From assembly GCF_029051645.1 (NCBI RefSeq), contig NZ_JAACFS010000005.1, forward strand, positions 1 through 64,000: 64,000 nt of DNA, in the 5' to 3' direction. The DNA is from Bradyrhizobium sp. CSA112. GTDB lineage: Bacteria > Pseudomonadota > Alphaproteobacteria > Rhizobiales > Xanthobacteraceae. This document shows positions 49,836 to 59,081 of the stretch, in pieces. Within the stretch, counting starts at the first letter, position 1. Each line of letters starts with the position of its first letter. The notes beneath the pieces are model-generated. The model had not been told where the DNA came from and ran no database searches. It saw only the letters and a program-made list of their open reading frames with translations. The translations under genes were made by a program, and so were the position numbers.

Positions 49836-50591
49836 ATGGCTGGTGCCGCGTCAGAGGTCTACGAACCCCTAAATCAATACAAGCCGGTCGCCCGGAACAT
49901 CGGTATAGTGGACGGTCCTTTCGAGTATTTGACGACGGCCGGAGTAAGGCTTCCGTTGCCGTTTACTACTCGGATGACCGTGGTGCGGCTCGGCAACGGC
50001 GACCTGTTCATCCACTCCCCCATCGCATTCGAGCCTGCGCTCGCTGACCGCCTGCAGGCGATGGGCACAGTCCGCCACCTCGTATCGCCGAACCAGTTCC
50101 ATTACGCGCACATTGGCGAGTGGTCGCGTGCGTTTCCGGGGGCGGTTGCCTGGGCCTCTCCGCGCGCACGCAAGCGTGCCCGCTCGCGGGGCATCGATGT
50201 GCATTTCGATAGAGACATCGGCATCGAACCGCCGGAGGAATGGCGCGCCGAAATTGACCAGACCGCGGTTCCCGGAGGAATTTTCGGGGAGATTGTTTTC
50301 TTCCACAAGGAGTCGAAAACCCTCATATTGGCTGACACCATCATAAACCTTGAGCTTGACATGATCAGGCAGCCATGGCGGTTCGCCGCCAAGCTGACCG
50401 GAATGTACTATCCGCGCGGCCAAATATTCTTCGGCATGCGGTTGCCGCTTCTTCTGCAGAAACGAAAGACGCGAGCGGCGGTCCAAAAAATGCTGTCATG
50501 GCAGCCAGAACGCATCATTCTCAGCCACGGGCGCTGGTTCGACTCGAACGCCAGTGAGACTCTGCAACGCACGTTCGGATGGGCGCTCTAG
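49836..50591 (+). CDS. DUF4336 protein (metallo-beta-lactamase-like)
   Basis: 251 residues. YEPLNQYKPVARNIGIVDGP then MTVVRLGNGDLFIHSPIAFE, HLVSPNQFHYAHIGEWSRAF and LILADTIINLEL, IILSHGRWF. DUF4336 proteins have a beta-lactamase-like fold with partly altered metal ligands; here His in FHYAHIGEW, Asp in LADTI and His in ILSHGRWF can be seen. The reaction is unknown. Confidence 0.85.
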   Translation: MAGAASEVYEPLNQYKPVARNIGIVDGPFEYLTTAGVRLPLPFTTRMTVVRLGNGDLFIHSPIAFEPALADRLQAMGTVRHLVSPNQFHYAHIGEWSRAFPGAVAWASPRARKRARSRGIDVHFDRDIGIEPPEEWRAEIDQTAVPGGIFGEIVFFHKESKTLILADTIINLELDMIRQPWRFAAKLTGMYYPRGQIFFGMRLPLLLQKRKTRAAVQKMLSWQPERIILSHGRWFDSNASETLQRTFGWAL

Positions 50592-50767
50592 CCCATTGCG
50601 TTTCGCTCGAATGAGACTGTCAAACTTGGTCATTAGCCTGAATTTCCGCTCCGGGTGCCACAGCGGAAGTTGGCCAGTAGTCCGGTTTTCCGGTTCAAGA
50701 GGTGTCGCGCTGCCATCTGCGCGGAGGCGGCAGAAATGGGTACCGGCACCAGTCCCTTCCCGATCGG

Positions 50768-52117
50768 TCACGCCTCGGCCATCTTCGCGAGCACCCGCTG
50801 CGCGAGCGTGGGATCGCGATAGACGCTGCGTGGCTTCAATAGATGTTGGACCTCAATGGTCAGCTTGTGGACGGCCGGATCTTCGGCGGCGAGCCGGGTC
50901 AGGGCGATACCGAATTTGAGCGTGGTCTCAAAATCCGCCGGACGTTGCCCCCGGGTATCGGGAAACACGAAGTCGAGTATGGCCACCGACCACGGCGTCT
51001 CGATCAACGTCTGCACCTCGGCGAAGAAAGCAGGTCCCAGCCCAGCGATTGGATTGCTGTCTTCCCCTAGTCTTTCGAGCAGCCTCTGCAGCAGGCACGC
51101 CTCCAGCGCAGCCACGCTCATGCCTTGGCCGTAGACGGGATTGAAGCGGCAGATTGCGTCGCCGATGGGCAAGAGCCCGCGGGGGAAGACGTCAAGTCGC
51201 TCGAAATGACGCCGTACGCTCTGCGGGAAGCCGTAGCGCGCGACCCCGTCCAGACGCTTGGCGCGGCTGATCGCGTTGTAGATCGTCGGGGTCCGCAGCG
51301 CCTTGGCGTAAGTCAGGAATCCCTCCGCATCGCCAGGCGGGCCGTCACCATGGCGCCCACCAATGGTCGCCATCCAGCGGTTGCCCTCGAGCGGCAACAT
51401 CAGGCCGCCACGGCTGTTCTGGGGTGCCTGGCCGAAGGTCATGACGCCTTTCCAGTCAGTCGAGGCGTCGTCCGGGATGGCAAAGACGCATGTGGCATAG
51501 CCGAGATCGATGCCAATTGTGGTCTCCTCTGGTAGTGGTCGGCCGATCGATTGCAGCAGAGCGAGAGTGAGGGCGCCGCGGCCGGAGGCGTCGACAACGA
51601 GATCCGCCGCAATCGTTTCGCTCGCGCCGTCGCCGTTCTCATAGCGCACGCCGGTGACCTCATCTCCATTTGGCGTCGCCAACACTTCCTGCACCCGGCA
51701 GCGCTGGTACAGCGTGGTATTTCCGCGGCTTTCCACCCGCCGTCGCACGGCGCGCTCGATTGTCGGCCGTGACGCCGCGTAACCGAACCAGCCGAGATCG
51801 CGTTGCGGGAAGGGATCATAGCCCGGGCGTTCAACGCGAACATCGAGACCGGCCCTGAGCGGCACGGCTCCCGCCCGCGCGAGATCCTGTTCGAACCCGG
51901 GGAACAGCTCGCTGAGCGCGCGCTGGCCGCTGAGCAGCAGCGCATGCACGTGCCGCGCCTGCGGTGTTCCCGCGCGGTGCGCAGGCTCCAAGGGCAGAGC
52001 GTCGCGCTCCAGCACAACTACCTGATCGAAGCGGTCGGAGAGTGCCCCCGCGGCCGTGAGCCCGGCCATACCGGCGCCGATCACGACCGCCTGCTTGCCA
52101 ATCACAGTCGACGCCAT
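50768..52117 (-). CDS. FAD-dependent monooxygenase/dehydrogenase family protein
   Basis: 449 residues. The FAD-binding Rossmann motif is QAVVIGAGMAGLTAAGALSD near the start; the second FAD site is GLLPIGDAICRFNPVYGQGM near residue 310. The length and the GD-x-x-x-x-x-NP motif fit PHBH-type monooxygenases or related geranylgeranyl-reductase-like enzymes. Substrate unknown. There are no clear operon partners. Confidence 0.85.
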   Translation of the reverse strand: MASTVIGKQAVVIGAGMAGLTAAGALSDRFDQVVVLERDALPLEPAHRAGTPQARHVHALLLSGQRALSELFPGFEQDLARAGAVPLRAGLDVRVERPGYDPFPQRDLGWFGYAASRPTIERAVRRRVESRGNTTLYQRCRVQEVLATPNGDEVTGVRYENGDGASETIAADLVVDASGRGALTLALLQSIGRPLPEETTIGIDLGYATCVFAIPDDASTDWKGVMTFGQAPQNSRGGLMLPLEGNRWMATIGGRHGDGPPGDAEGFLTYAKALRTPTIYNAISRAKRLDGVARYGFPQSVRRHFERLDVFPRGLLPIGDAICRFNPVYGQGMSVAALEACLLQRLLERLGEDSNPIAGLGPAFFAEVQTLIETPWSVAILDFVFPDTRGQRPADFETTLKFGIALTRLAAEDPAVHKLTIEVQHLLKPRSVYRDPTLAQRVLAKMAEA

Positions 52118-52734
52118 CGCTACCTCCCAACTGCGTGCTCCGCCGCCATGTACAGGCTCATGGCCTCACACCTTATCAAGCTCCAACCACAGTCAAAGCG
52201 ATAAGGACTAGGGTCGCGACGCAGGCAATGCTCGCCCGGGACGACATACCGTTCGGGCGTATTCATCCTTTTGCCTACCGAGCGGCCATTCTCAAAGCAA
52301 GATAACCCGATCGGCTCGACAGAGATTGTGAGCTGGCTAACAGTCTTCGTGCTCTAGCAGTGATCAGCTATACTCATACTTACAGGTGGTTCGCTCCCTG
52401 ACCTTCTGCACGGTCTGCTCTCCTGTGGGCTGATCTGGATACAAGTCAGGCTTCTTGCTGACTGGGACGTGTCAGAGTTCGCCTCCGAAGCGGCACACCA
52501 CTCCTTAAGATTTTTGATCATGGAGGGCCGGGTCGAATAACACGCGATGTCCGCTGTTGAGGGAATGGCGGACGGAGGGCGGGGTATTCTTCGGCTTCCG
52601 CAAATGGACCCAAACCGAAAGCGCCGCCACCCCAGACAGCGTGTCCCACCTAGGGGATCATGCACGGGCAGGCGAACCGGGTGCGCTGCCATGGCGACGA
52701 CGTCTAACTGCCAACAAGTCGCGGAACTTTACGG
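52118..52734. other. Stretch without a supported gene
   Basis: No frame with family likeness on either strand. It separates the FAD enzyme from a decayed small gene. Confidence 0.45.
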
Positions 52735-52931
52735 ATGGCCAAGTCGTGGTCGTTTGCAGATGATCGTCGCGTAATCGAACTGGCCAAATTCTCAAAGTCT
52801 TTAGAGGAGGCAGCTCGAATTATGAAGCTCACGCCTGAGCGCATTTGCAAATTCGGTTGGGCGTTTCGTTCAAGCCCAGCGCCAAGAATAAATTGCGGTC
52901 CGGCTCTGAGGCGAAGCGCAGCTTAGAATGA
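52735..52931 (+). pseudogene. Small DNA-binding-like protein, frameshifted
   Basis: MAKSWSFADDRRVIELAKFS then KSLEEAARIMKLTPERICKF; in the next frame RLGVSFKPSAKNKLRSGSEA, KRSLE to TGA 52931. The W-S-F/T-x-x-D/E…LE..AR....P..I....RLG.S' pattern is Myb/GcrA-like, as at 8756. Frameshift near 52855. Confidence 0.7.
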
Positions 52932-53015
52932 AGGGCACCTCTCTCAAGGTCGCGACCTGGCTTGCGGCCGCTTTTTGACGGACTCGCTGGCGGTAAATGG
53001 GATAGGCCACCCTCA

Positions 53016-53255
53016 TCAATTGAGAATCCGTGGCCGCCGCTCGGCGGCGGAATCGACCGTGTTCGCGATCTCCTGCGATGCCATTGTCCATGAAAATTCT
53101 GCAATCGTGAAGCGTTTGTGGCCGTCGCTGATAGAGACACCGCGAAACCTCTTCGCAACGTGCCACTCGACCGCTTTTGCAAACGCTTCCTTCGCGGTTT
53201 CGGCATTCGCCGTTAGCGTGAGATCATGAATGTGGGCCTTCACTACGAAGGGCAT
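53016..53255 (-). CDS. Small conserved protein, 79 residues
   Basis: Start at ATG 53255 after AGGTGGG. MPFVVKAHIHDLTLTANAET, AKEAFAKAVEWHVAKRFRGV and SISDGHKRFTIAEFSWTMAS. A beta-alpha-beta unit (KA.IHDL.L.A....AKEAFAKAVEWHV) followed by a helix; common in Bradyrhizobium as I recall, function unknown. Confidence 0.72.
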   Translation of the reverse strand: MPFVVKAHIHDLTLTANAETAKEAFAKAVEWHVAKRFRGVSISDGHKRFTIAEFSWTMASQEIANTVDSAAERRPRILN

Positions 53256-53764
53256 GGCTTCACCCACCTGGTTGAGTGCTTTGCTCCGTCTTTAAGCTGA
53301 AAGGCATAGCGCGGCCGCAATCTCCGCGCCGGACACGCAGAATATTCCGGAACTTACTAATCGTGATTTTAAGGGAAGGGCTGTCGCCAAACAAAATGCG
53401 GCCGCAGCCTTTCGCTTTGAACTGCTCCGTAACGAGGTTTGTGGAGCGGGGCTCATACTGTCGCAAATTGGTGAATACAATCTGAATTAGAGGCGGACGC
53501 CTGCCGGCCCGCGTAACCGGCCCTGTAACCTCGCGGATTCAAGCAACGGCGGCGGGCAACAAAACGCGGATCCGCTTGCCCGATGGGCCAGCGCAGCAGG
53601 AACGCGGTGCTCAGATGGCAAGTGGGAGTTACTGATTGGTCGTTTGAAACCATCGCATGGGTCTACGGCCACAACGCTGGAATGATGCGGTTCGCGAGTG
53701 ATTGGCAAGATCCCTTCCTACGATTCTAGAGAATTCTATGTCTGAGTTTGACCCAACTCGGACA
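53256..53764. other. Stretch without a supported gene
   Basis: Only short chance frames. The last 60 bases carry the 'GAGTTTGACCCAACTCGGACATC' type of intergenic sequence often seen in Bradyrhizobium. Confidence 0.4.
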
Positions 53765-55546
53765 TCAGCCCTCAGGCACCCCGGCCAACCGCATGCCCTC
53801 AATCGCGCGGTCGCTCCAGGCAAGGAAGGTCGGATTGTCGCTCCGTGCATACGTGGCATCACGAAAGCGACGAATGGTGAAGCTTGGATCGAGCGCAAGT
53901 CCCGCTTGCGCCGCGGCCCGCGCTTCGTCCAGCTCCCCGAGCCGCACCAGCACAGCCGCGAGAAGGAAATGCGCGGCGGAATAATTTCGGTTTGCGTCAA
54001 GGCCCCGGCGCAGCCAGACGACTGCTTCGGCATCGGCACCGAGCTGAGCCTTGGCGAGGCCGACCCATACCATCCATCGATCGGCAAGGGTGTCGCGAGG
54101 AGAAAGGCGGAATGCCTCGTTGATGTGAGATTCGGTTTCTGCGCCTCGACCAAGTAAAAACTTGGCGATGCCGATGAGAACGTGAGCGCTGGCCAAATTG
54201 CGATCCAGCGCCAGTGCCCGCTCGCATTGAGCAATGCCTTGAGCCACGCGTTTCGTAAATATTTTCACAAGGCCCAGATACACGTGTGCCAAAGCGTGGT
54301 TCGGCGCGAGCGATAGCGCTTTGGTTAAAGTCGCCTCGGCCGAGGTGAACCGCGCTGAATAATCGTCGGTCATAAGGGCAGCTCCGAGTACGGCATCGAG
54401 CCGCGCCAAACCGACCATGACCTCGATATTTCCCGGATCGAGCGCCATGGCCTGCTCGAAAAAGCCGCGCGCTTCTACCATGTGATCGGGGGTCAGCCCC
54501 TTGTTAAACCAAGCCCTACCTCGGAACACCAAGTCCATCGCGTCTGGATGCGGTGAACGCTCCGCTCGCCGGGCCTCGGCGGCAACGAGTTCGGCATTTA
54601 ATGAGTTGGCGAGCCTCGATACGATTTCGTCCTGCATGTCAAAGAGATCGGCAACGGGCTTGTCAAAACGCTCCGCCCAGAGGTGGTTGCCGGTTTCGGC
54701 ATCGACCAGTTGCACGTTGACCCGAAGGAGGTTGCCACCACGTTGCACCGATCCTTCGAGCACGTAGCGGACATTCAACTCGCGTCCGAGCCTCACTACG
54801 TCGACGGCCTTACCTTTGAAGGTGAACGCGGTGTTGCGCGCAATCACGAACGCGCCATTGATCCGCGACAAGTCGGTGGTCAGGCTCTCGGTCACACCAT
54901 CGACGAAGTAGTCTTGCTCGGGATTGCCTCCGATGTTTGCGAACGGCAAAACAACGATGGACAACCGGGGAGTTGATGATGGCAGCGAAGCAGCTCGGTC
55001 GGTTTTCGCGTTCAGGCCAACGGCATAGGCCCGCACCGGGTCGTCGATGTTCTTGAGGTTCTGCTCACCCAGATCGGCGAACTCAACGCCGACCTTGCCT
55101 CGGACTTGATCGTAGGCAGCAGACGAGATGCAGATGCCGCCCGGCTCTGCGATGCTTTCAAGCCGCGCAGCAATGTTAACTCCGTCGCCGAAGATGTCGT
55201 GGGGTTCAACGATTACGTCACCGATATTGACGCCCACGCGGAATACAATGCGTCTCTCTTCCACGTCACCGGTTGTAAGCTCGCTAACACGCGCTTGGAA
55301 CTGCACCGCAGCTCGGATGGCTTCGACCGCGCTCGGAAACTCCGCCAAGAACCCGTCGCCGGTGTTCTTCACGACACGGCCGCCGTGTTCGGCAATTGCC
55401 GGGGCGACGGCGTCGGTTAGGAGCGCGGCCAGTTTGGCATGGGTCGCCTCTTCGTCATTGTGCATCAACCGCGAGTAGCCAGCTACGTCGGCGGCCAATA
55501 TCGCCGACAACCTCCGCTCGACCCGGACTGGCCGCTCCTGCACCAT
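53765..55546 (-). CDS. Class III adenylate cyclase with TPR repeats
   Basis: 593 residues. The cyclase domain covers about 8-185: RLSAILAADVAGYSRLMHND (metal Asp), GGRVVKNTGDGFLAEFPSAV (GDG) and FRVGVNIGDVIVEPHDIFGD GVNIAARLE. After a short linker a TolB-like domain follows (SIVVLPFANIGGNPEQDYFV, DGVTESLTTDLSRI), then several TPR units to the end (LDPGNIEVMVGLARLDAVLG; ALAHVYLGLVKIFTK). It makes cAMP from ATP under control of the TPR part. This three-part plan is very common in Bradyrhizobium. It is cytoplasmic; no membrane helix is seen. Confidence 0.9.
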   Translation of the reverse strand: MVQERPVRVERRLSAILAADVAGYSRLMHNDEEATHAKLAALLTDAVAPAIAEHGGRVVKNTGDGFLAEFPSAVEAIRAAVQFQARVSELTTGDVEERRIVFRVGVNIGDVIVEPHDIFGDGVNIAARLESIAEPGGICISSAAYDQVRGKVGVEFADLGEQNLKNIDDPVRAYAVGLNAKTDRAASLPSSTPRLSIVVLPFANIGGNPEQDYFVDGVTESLTTDLSRINGAFVIARNTAFTFKGKAVDVVRLGRELNVRYVLEGSVQRGGNLLRVNVQLVDAETGNHLWAERFDKPVADLFDMQDEIVSRLANSLNAELVAAEARRAERSPHPDAMDLVFRGRAWFNKGLTPDHMVEARGFFEQAMALDPGNIEVMVGLARLDAVLGAALMTDDYSARFTSAEATLTKALSLAPNHALAHVYLGLVKIFTKRVAQGIAQCERALALDRNLASAHVLIGIAKFLLGRGAETESHINEAFRLSPRDTLADRWMVWVGLAKAQLGADAEAVVWLRRGLDANRNYSAAHFLLAAVLVRLGELDEARAAAQAGLALDPSFTIRRFRDATYARSDNPTFLAWSDRAIEGMRLAGVPEG

Positions 55547-55620
55547 GGCCCACGATCCAACCTAGATGCGATTGTACGACAGATCAGATGGGATGCCCAC
55601 TAAGGCTGATGTCGCATATT

Positions 55621-55728
55621 GGCACCTTTGAGACATGGCGACCGGCCTTGACGATGTCCGTTTCCAGGGGAAGACCGGAAGTAGTCGGCCGACGACCAAA
55701 ATGACGCGATTGACCCCAAGCCGACATC
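55621..55728. repeat. Repeat R2, copy a
   Basis: GGCACCTTTGAGAC … GATGTCCGTTTCC … GGGGAAGACCGGAAGTAGTC … GACGCGATTGACCC. Repeated at 60875-60985. I recall this unit as a dispersed intergenic repeat in Bradyrhizobium and relatives. Confidence 0.8.
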
Positions 55729-55983
55729 CCACGAACAAGACCCTTTTTTTGCCGCGTGCCCGGCGCGGACAGGCGCGGTTCGCAATGGGCGCCTCTGTGT
55801 CCAAATTCCCACACTGCGACCAGAAGAGGTTCTGTTCGTCTCTTTTCGAACAGACGGTCAAGTCCGTTCCGTCCAACCTCCATCATTGGATTGGAAACAG
55901 TCATCGGTTGGGAGGCAAAAATAGAACGTTCGGTAATCAGCCTCCAGAGGTCGGAGTGTCGTGAGGCAAAAGGTAAATTGACG

Positions 55984-56250
55984 ATGAGGTCACTGCTCAT
56001 TCTCGTTGCTATCTTCTTTTCGGCAACCGCATTTGCTCAGAGTGCGCCGCCCAAAGTCGGTAACAAAACGCTGGTTCAAGTAAAGCCGAAGGAGCCGATG
56101 GGCTGCAAACTCGTTGGAACGGTCCGGGGCACAAAGCTATGGGCTGGCGACTGCGTAGGGTCAGAGCTTAGGGGCTCGACAACCACGACGGAAACGCAAG
56201 TCTTGCCTCAGCAAGCGACCGGAGCAATTACGCCCGATCAGAAAGAGTGA
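55984..56250 (+). CDS. Exported small protein, 88 residues
   Basis: MRSLLILVAIFFSATAFAQS then APPKVGNKTLVQVKPKEPMG and CKLVGTVRGTKLWAGDCVGS. A clean signal peptide with AFA-Q cleavage, then a short body with two cysteines (GCKLVGTVRGTKLWAGDC) that can form a disulfide. The function is unknown; such periplasmic proteins are common in Rhizobiales. Confidence 0.7.
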   Translation: MRSLLILVAIFFSATAFAQSAPPKVGNKTLVQVKPKEPMGCKLVGTVRGTKLWAGDCVGSELRGSTTTTETQVLPQQATGAITPDQKE

Positions 56251-56340
56251 AAATCGCGCGCGACCCTTCCCCTTATTAGCGCGCGACCCGTCCCCTCATT
56301 AGGGTGGATTGATACTGCGTTAGTCGTTGGAAGCAAATCA

Positions 56341-56607
56341 ATGGTCAGTGCAAATGATGGTCAATGGAAGCCCGTTGGAACTCAAAAATACCGTGAGCAT
56401 ATAAAAAGTGACCATCCGGACTATCGCCGGATCATCACCTTTCTCAACGAGGAGCGATGTCCTGACTGCTCAAAGCCGGGCCTTGTCGGAGGACGGAGAC
56501 GATCCCTGACAAAGGAAATGTTTTGCGCTGCCTGTGGAGCGGGATTTGCGGTGGGCCTTATCACTTCGGCTGGCCGCCGCACCAATTCCATTCGGTCCGG
56601 CGCATAG
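56341..56607 (+). CDS. Small zinc-ribbon protein, 88 residues
   Basis: MVSANDGQWKPVGTQKYREH then IKSDHPDYRRIITFLNEERC and TKEMFCAACGAGFAVGLITS. C-x-x-C (RCPDC) at residues 40-43 and C-x-x-C (FCAACG) near 62-65 make one zinc ribbon. Could bind nucleic acid. GGAAG lies upstream of ATG 56341. Confidence 0.65.
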   Translation: MVSANDGQWKPVGTQKYREHIKSDHPDYRRIITFLNEERCPDCSKPGLVGGRRRSLTKEMFCAACGAGFAVGLITSAGRRTNSIRSGA

Positions 56608-56879
56608 GCAAACCTTAGCTTTCGACACGATCACCGTCCAACACGAGCCGTCTGCCTAGATAGCTTTCTTCCGCTATTGGCCCAAATGTCTGGACCGGCC
56701 GGCGTTGGGCGACGTATAGCGCGGTATATCGTTAGTGGCTGGGCCTTGATTTGGTTGTGAGTTCCACGCTCGCTCTTGATGCGATTCACGATGGGGAGTG
56801 GTAGGTCACCGATTGGTAGGCCCAATTTTTTCGACGACACGTGCGTTTCATGTAGTTGTTTATCGGGGATGCGCAGGAG

Positions 56880-57542
56880 ATGTACGTCCTTGCTCTGGTC
56901 ACCCAAAAAGGCGGAAGCGGCAAGAGCACGCTGGCCGTCGGACTTGCAGTCGCGGCAATGGAGAACGGGGAGCGCGTCGCATTTGTCGAGGCTGATCCAC
57001 AAGGCACGATTTCAAAATGGAAGGAGCGGCGCGGCAATCCCTTTCCGTGGGTCGTTCGGGTCGCCGATCCTGCCGAGATAGAAAGGGCGCTGGTCCGCCT
57101 CGAAGCTGAGGGGATCTGGCTTGCGATCATCGATACTGCCGCCACGAACAATGCGCTGGCCACGCACGCCATCACGAAGGCCGATCTTTGCCTGATCCCG
57201 ACGCGTCCGAGTCCCGCCGACATCGAAGCTGCAATACCGACGCTGATTGCTATTCGTAGGTTCAAGCGCCGATTTGCGTTCGTCCTCAATCAGACGCCAC
57301 CGCGGGGCTGCCGTTTGAGCGAAGCTGCAACTTCGCTCAATTCGCTCGGCGTGCTAGCGCTTCCCTACGTCGGACAGCGCAACGACCACCAGGACGCGCT
57401 GGGGACGGGATTGGGCGTGACCGAGTTTGCACAAGAGGGAAGAGCCTCGGAGGAAGTTCGTGAGCTGTGGCGCTGGGTCTTGAAAAAGCTTGTCGAGGGG
57501 TCGTTAGATCATGAGCCACACGCAAAAAAGGCGACGTGCTAG
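56880..57542 (+). CDS. parA: ParA-family ATPase
   Basis: About 220 residues. The deviant Walker A is QKGGSGKSTLAVGLAVAAME at residues 9-28, Walker A' Asp in VEADPQGTISKWKERR and Walker B in WLAIIDTAATNN. This is the short ParA type used to place plasmids, ICEs or protein arrays on the nucleoid. The start could be ATG 56880 or TTG 56856. No ParB-like gene or parS repeats are seen; the next gene overlaps its end by 32 bases, so that product is the likely partner. Confidence 0.88.
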   Translation: MYVLALVTQKGGSGKSTLAVGLAVAAMENGERVAFVEADPQGTISKWKERRGNPFPWVVRVADPAEIERALVRLEAEGIWLAIIDTAATNNALATHAITKADLCLIPTRPSPADIEAAIPTLIAIRRFKRRFAFVLNQTPPRGCRLSEAATSLNSLGVLALPYVGQRNDHQDALGTGLGVTEFAQEGRASEEVRELWRWVLKKLVEGSLDHEPHAKKATC

Positions 57543-58542
57543 CCATACGCGCTGTGCGCGACGCTCGCTCGTGGAGCTTACCACGGCGGCGAGCCGAGCC
57601 GTTGACGATGGCCTGTTTGTGTTGTCCAGCGGGATTGCTGCTTCCAATCCGCTATCGGAGCACACAGGCGAGAAGATGTCTGATCAAACAATCCTTGCAA
57701 GGCAAGCGATGGCTCCGAGTCCCGTTGCGGTGCTTGAATCTCGGAATGCGGCGGCGCCGCGCAAGGACGAACTCCTAGATTCCGACACTACCACCGAGAT
57801 GATGGTGAAGGTTGCCAAGGACTATCAAAACAGAGCTTTTGAAAACATCAAAGCCAGCCAAAATGCTGCGTTGGACCATGCAAAGGACCCCGTAGAGACA
57901 CGGGTGGGAGGCGAAGCGGCGTCGAAAGACATCGGCGGTTCCAGTCTTGAAAGCAATTTTTTGACCGTTCTCAAAGAAGCCGCAACGGAGCTCCGCGCGG
58001 ATGCGGTCGAATTGATTGTGCAGAAGGAACCAGCCGACAGCGCAGGGCAGCTGCAACCGCGATACATGCGGCGGCTCACTGACGAGGCGGTCAGATTGCT
58101 GGTCGATCTTCGGAACGGCAAGCTGGAGAATCAGGCGAACTTCATCCTGAGCGAATGCTTCAGAGAAGCCGCCAGCGCGTTCTCTATGATCAATCAGCAG
58201 CTCAAGCGCGACGGCTATGCCGCGAGCATTGATCCATCAATCTTCATCTGGCTTGCCAATATCACCGAACCGGAGACGCGCGACACCGGGACCATGCGGC
58301 TTGAGATCGTACCCAACCACCGAGGTCGTCCGAGCACGTACGCGCGCCAGGTCGCTCTATTCATCTGGCACCTTGTCGAGGGGCAGGGCTGCCGGCGACA
58401 GGCCGCATATCGGGGGGCGCTCACGAAGTTCACCATAAGCGCAAGTTTCGCCGAGAAGGCCTATGCCTTTTGGGAGCCGATCTTCAAACGGGCGGGACCG
58501 CACGTGAAGATGCTGACCCCCATTTCAGATCCAGAAATGTAA
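57511..58542 (+). CDS. ParA-linked protein of unknown function, 343 residues
   Basis: Starts inside parA (ATG 57511). The first 55 residues (MSHTQKRRRASHTRCARRSL) are basic. At 57676 a second ATG has GCGAGAAG upstream, and the protein that follows (MSDQTILARQAMAPSPVAVL) may be the main product. Residues 90-130 look like a phasin helix (TEMMVKVAKDYQNRAFENIK), the middle is helical (RADAVELIVQKEPADSAGQL), and the last 130 residues have a compact fold (CFREAASAFSMINQQLKRDG; RGRPSTYARQVALFIWHLVE). No ParB motif is seen. No known family. Confidence 0.7.
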   Translation: MSHTQKRRRASHTRCARRSLVELTTAASRAVDDGLFVLSSGIAASNPLSEHTGEKMSDQTILARQAMAPSPVAVLESRNAAAPRKDELLDSDTTTEMMVKVAKDYQNRAFENIKASQNAALDHAKDPVETRVGGEAASKDIGGSSLESNFLTVLKEAATELRADAVELIVQKEPADSAGQLQPRYMRRLTDEAVRLLVDLRNGKLENQANFILSECFREAASAFSMINQQLKRDGYAASIDPSIFIWLANITEPETRDTGTMRLEIVPNHRGRPSTYARQVALFIWHLVEGQGCRRQAAYRGALTKFTISASFAEKAYAFWEPIFKRAGPHVKMLTPISDPEM

Positions 58543-59081
58543 AGCTAAGCAGCGCGCGGGCTGGCGTCCGATTTGACTGAGGCCGAGGCCCCGGCGAGGA
58601 CCGCCCGGCAACTTCGTCGGAGCTTTGGACTAAGAGGACGCTGACGTTGGGGCCGCTCCTGCATGGCCCATGATTGCGCTGATATCCAACCGCTCATGGC
58701 GGCGATGAGGGCATAGTCGTCGCAGATATGCATTCGTCTGCCCGTGGGCCCAAGACCGCTCATATCCGCATCAGGAGCGCGGCCATATCGAAAAAGCCGC
58801 AAAACTCGGCAAAATGACCGCGCCCCGCCAGTCGCCACGCTCGCGACCCGTCTGTGCTTCCGCTAGGACGTTTTTACACGACCAAGACCCGGAACAGACC
58901 TCCTAAGGCTACAACCCAGCCGGAACCCGGGCGGTCAGGACCCCCGTTGCAGCATTGAGTTTGATTCCACGATGGAGACAAAAGACAAACATCCAATCTG
59001 GATCAACATGCCTCGATTCAGTAGTCTTTATCCGCGTGCTCCCAATAATCTTTCGGGGTCCGTCGCAACGGAGCTACACAA
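58543..59081. other. Stretch without a supported gene
   Basis: Only chance frames. A GGAAC at 58921 with CGTT at 58944 has an 18-base spacer, one too long for the stress promoter. Confidence 0.45.

Noticed and set aside
58921..58947. EcfG-type promoter before the aldehyde dehydrogenase
   Set aside because: The spacer between GGAAC and CGTT is 18 bases, one more than the accepted range, and it lies over 130 bases from the start.
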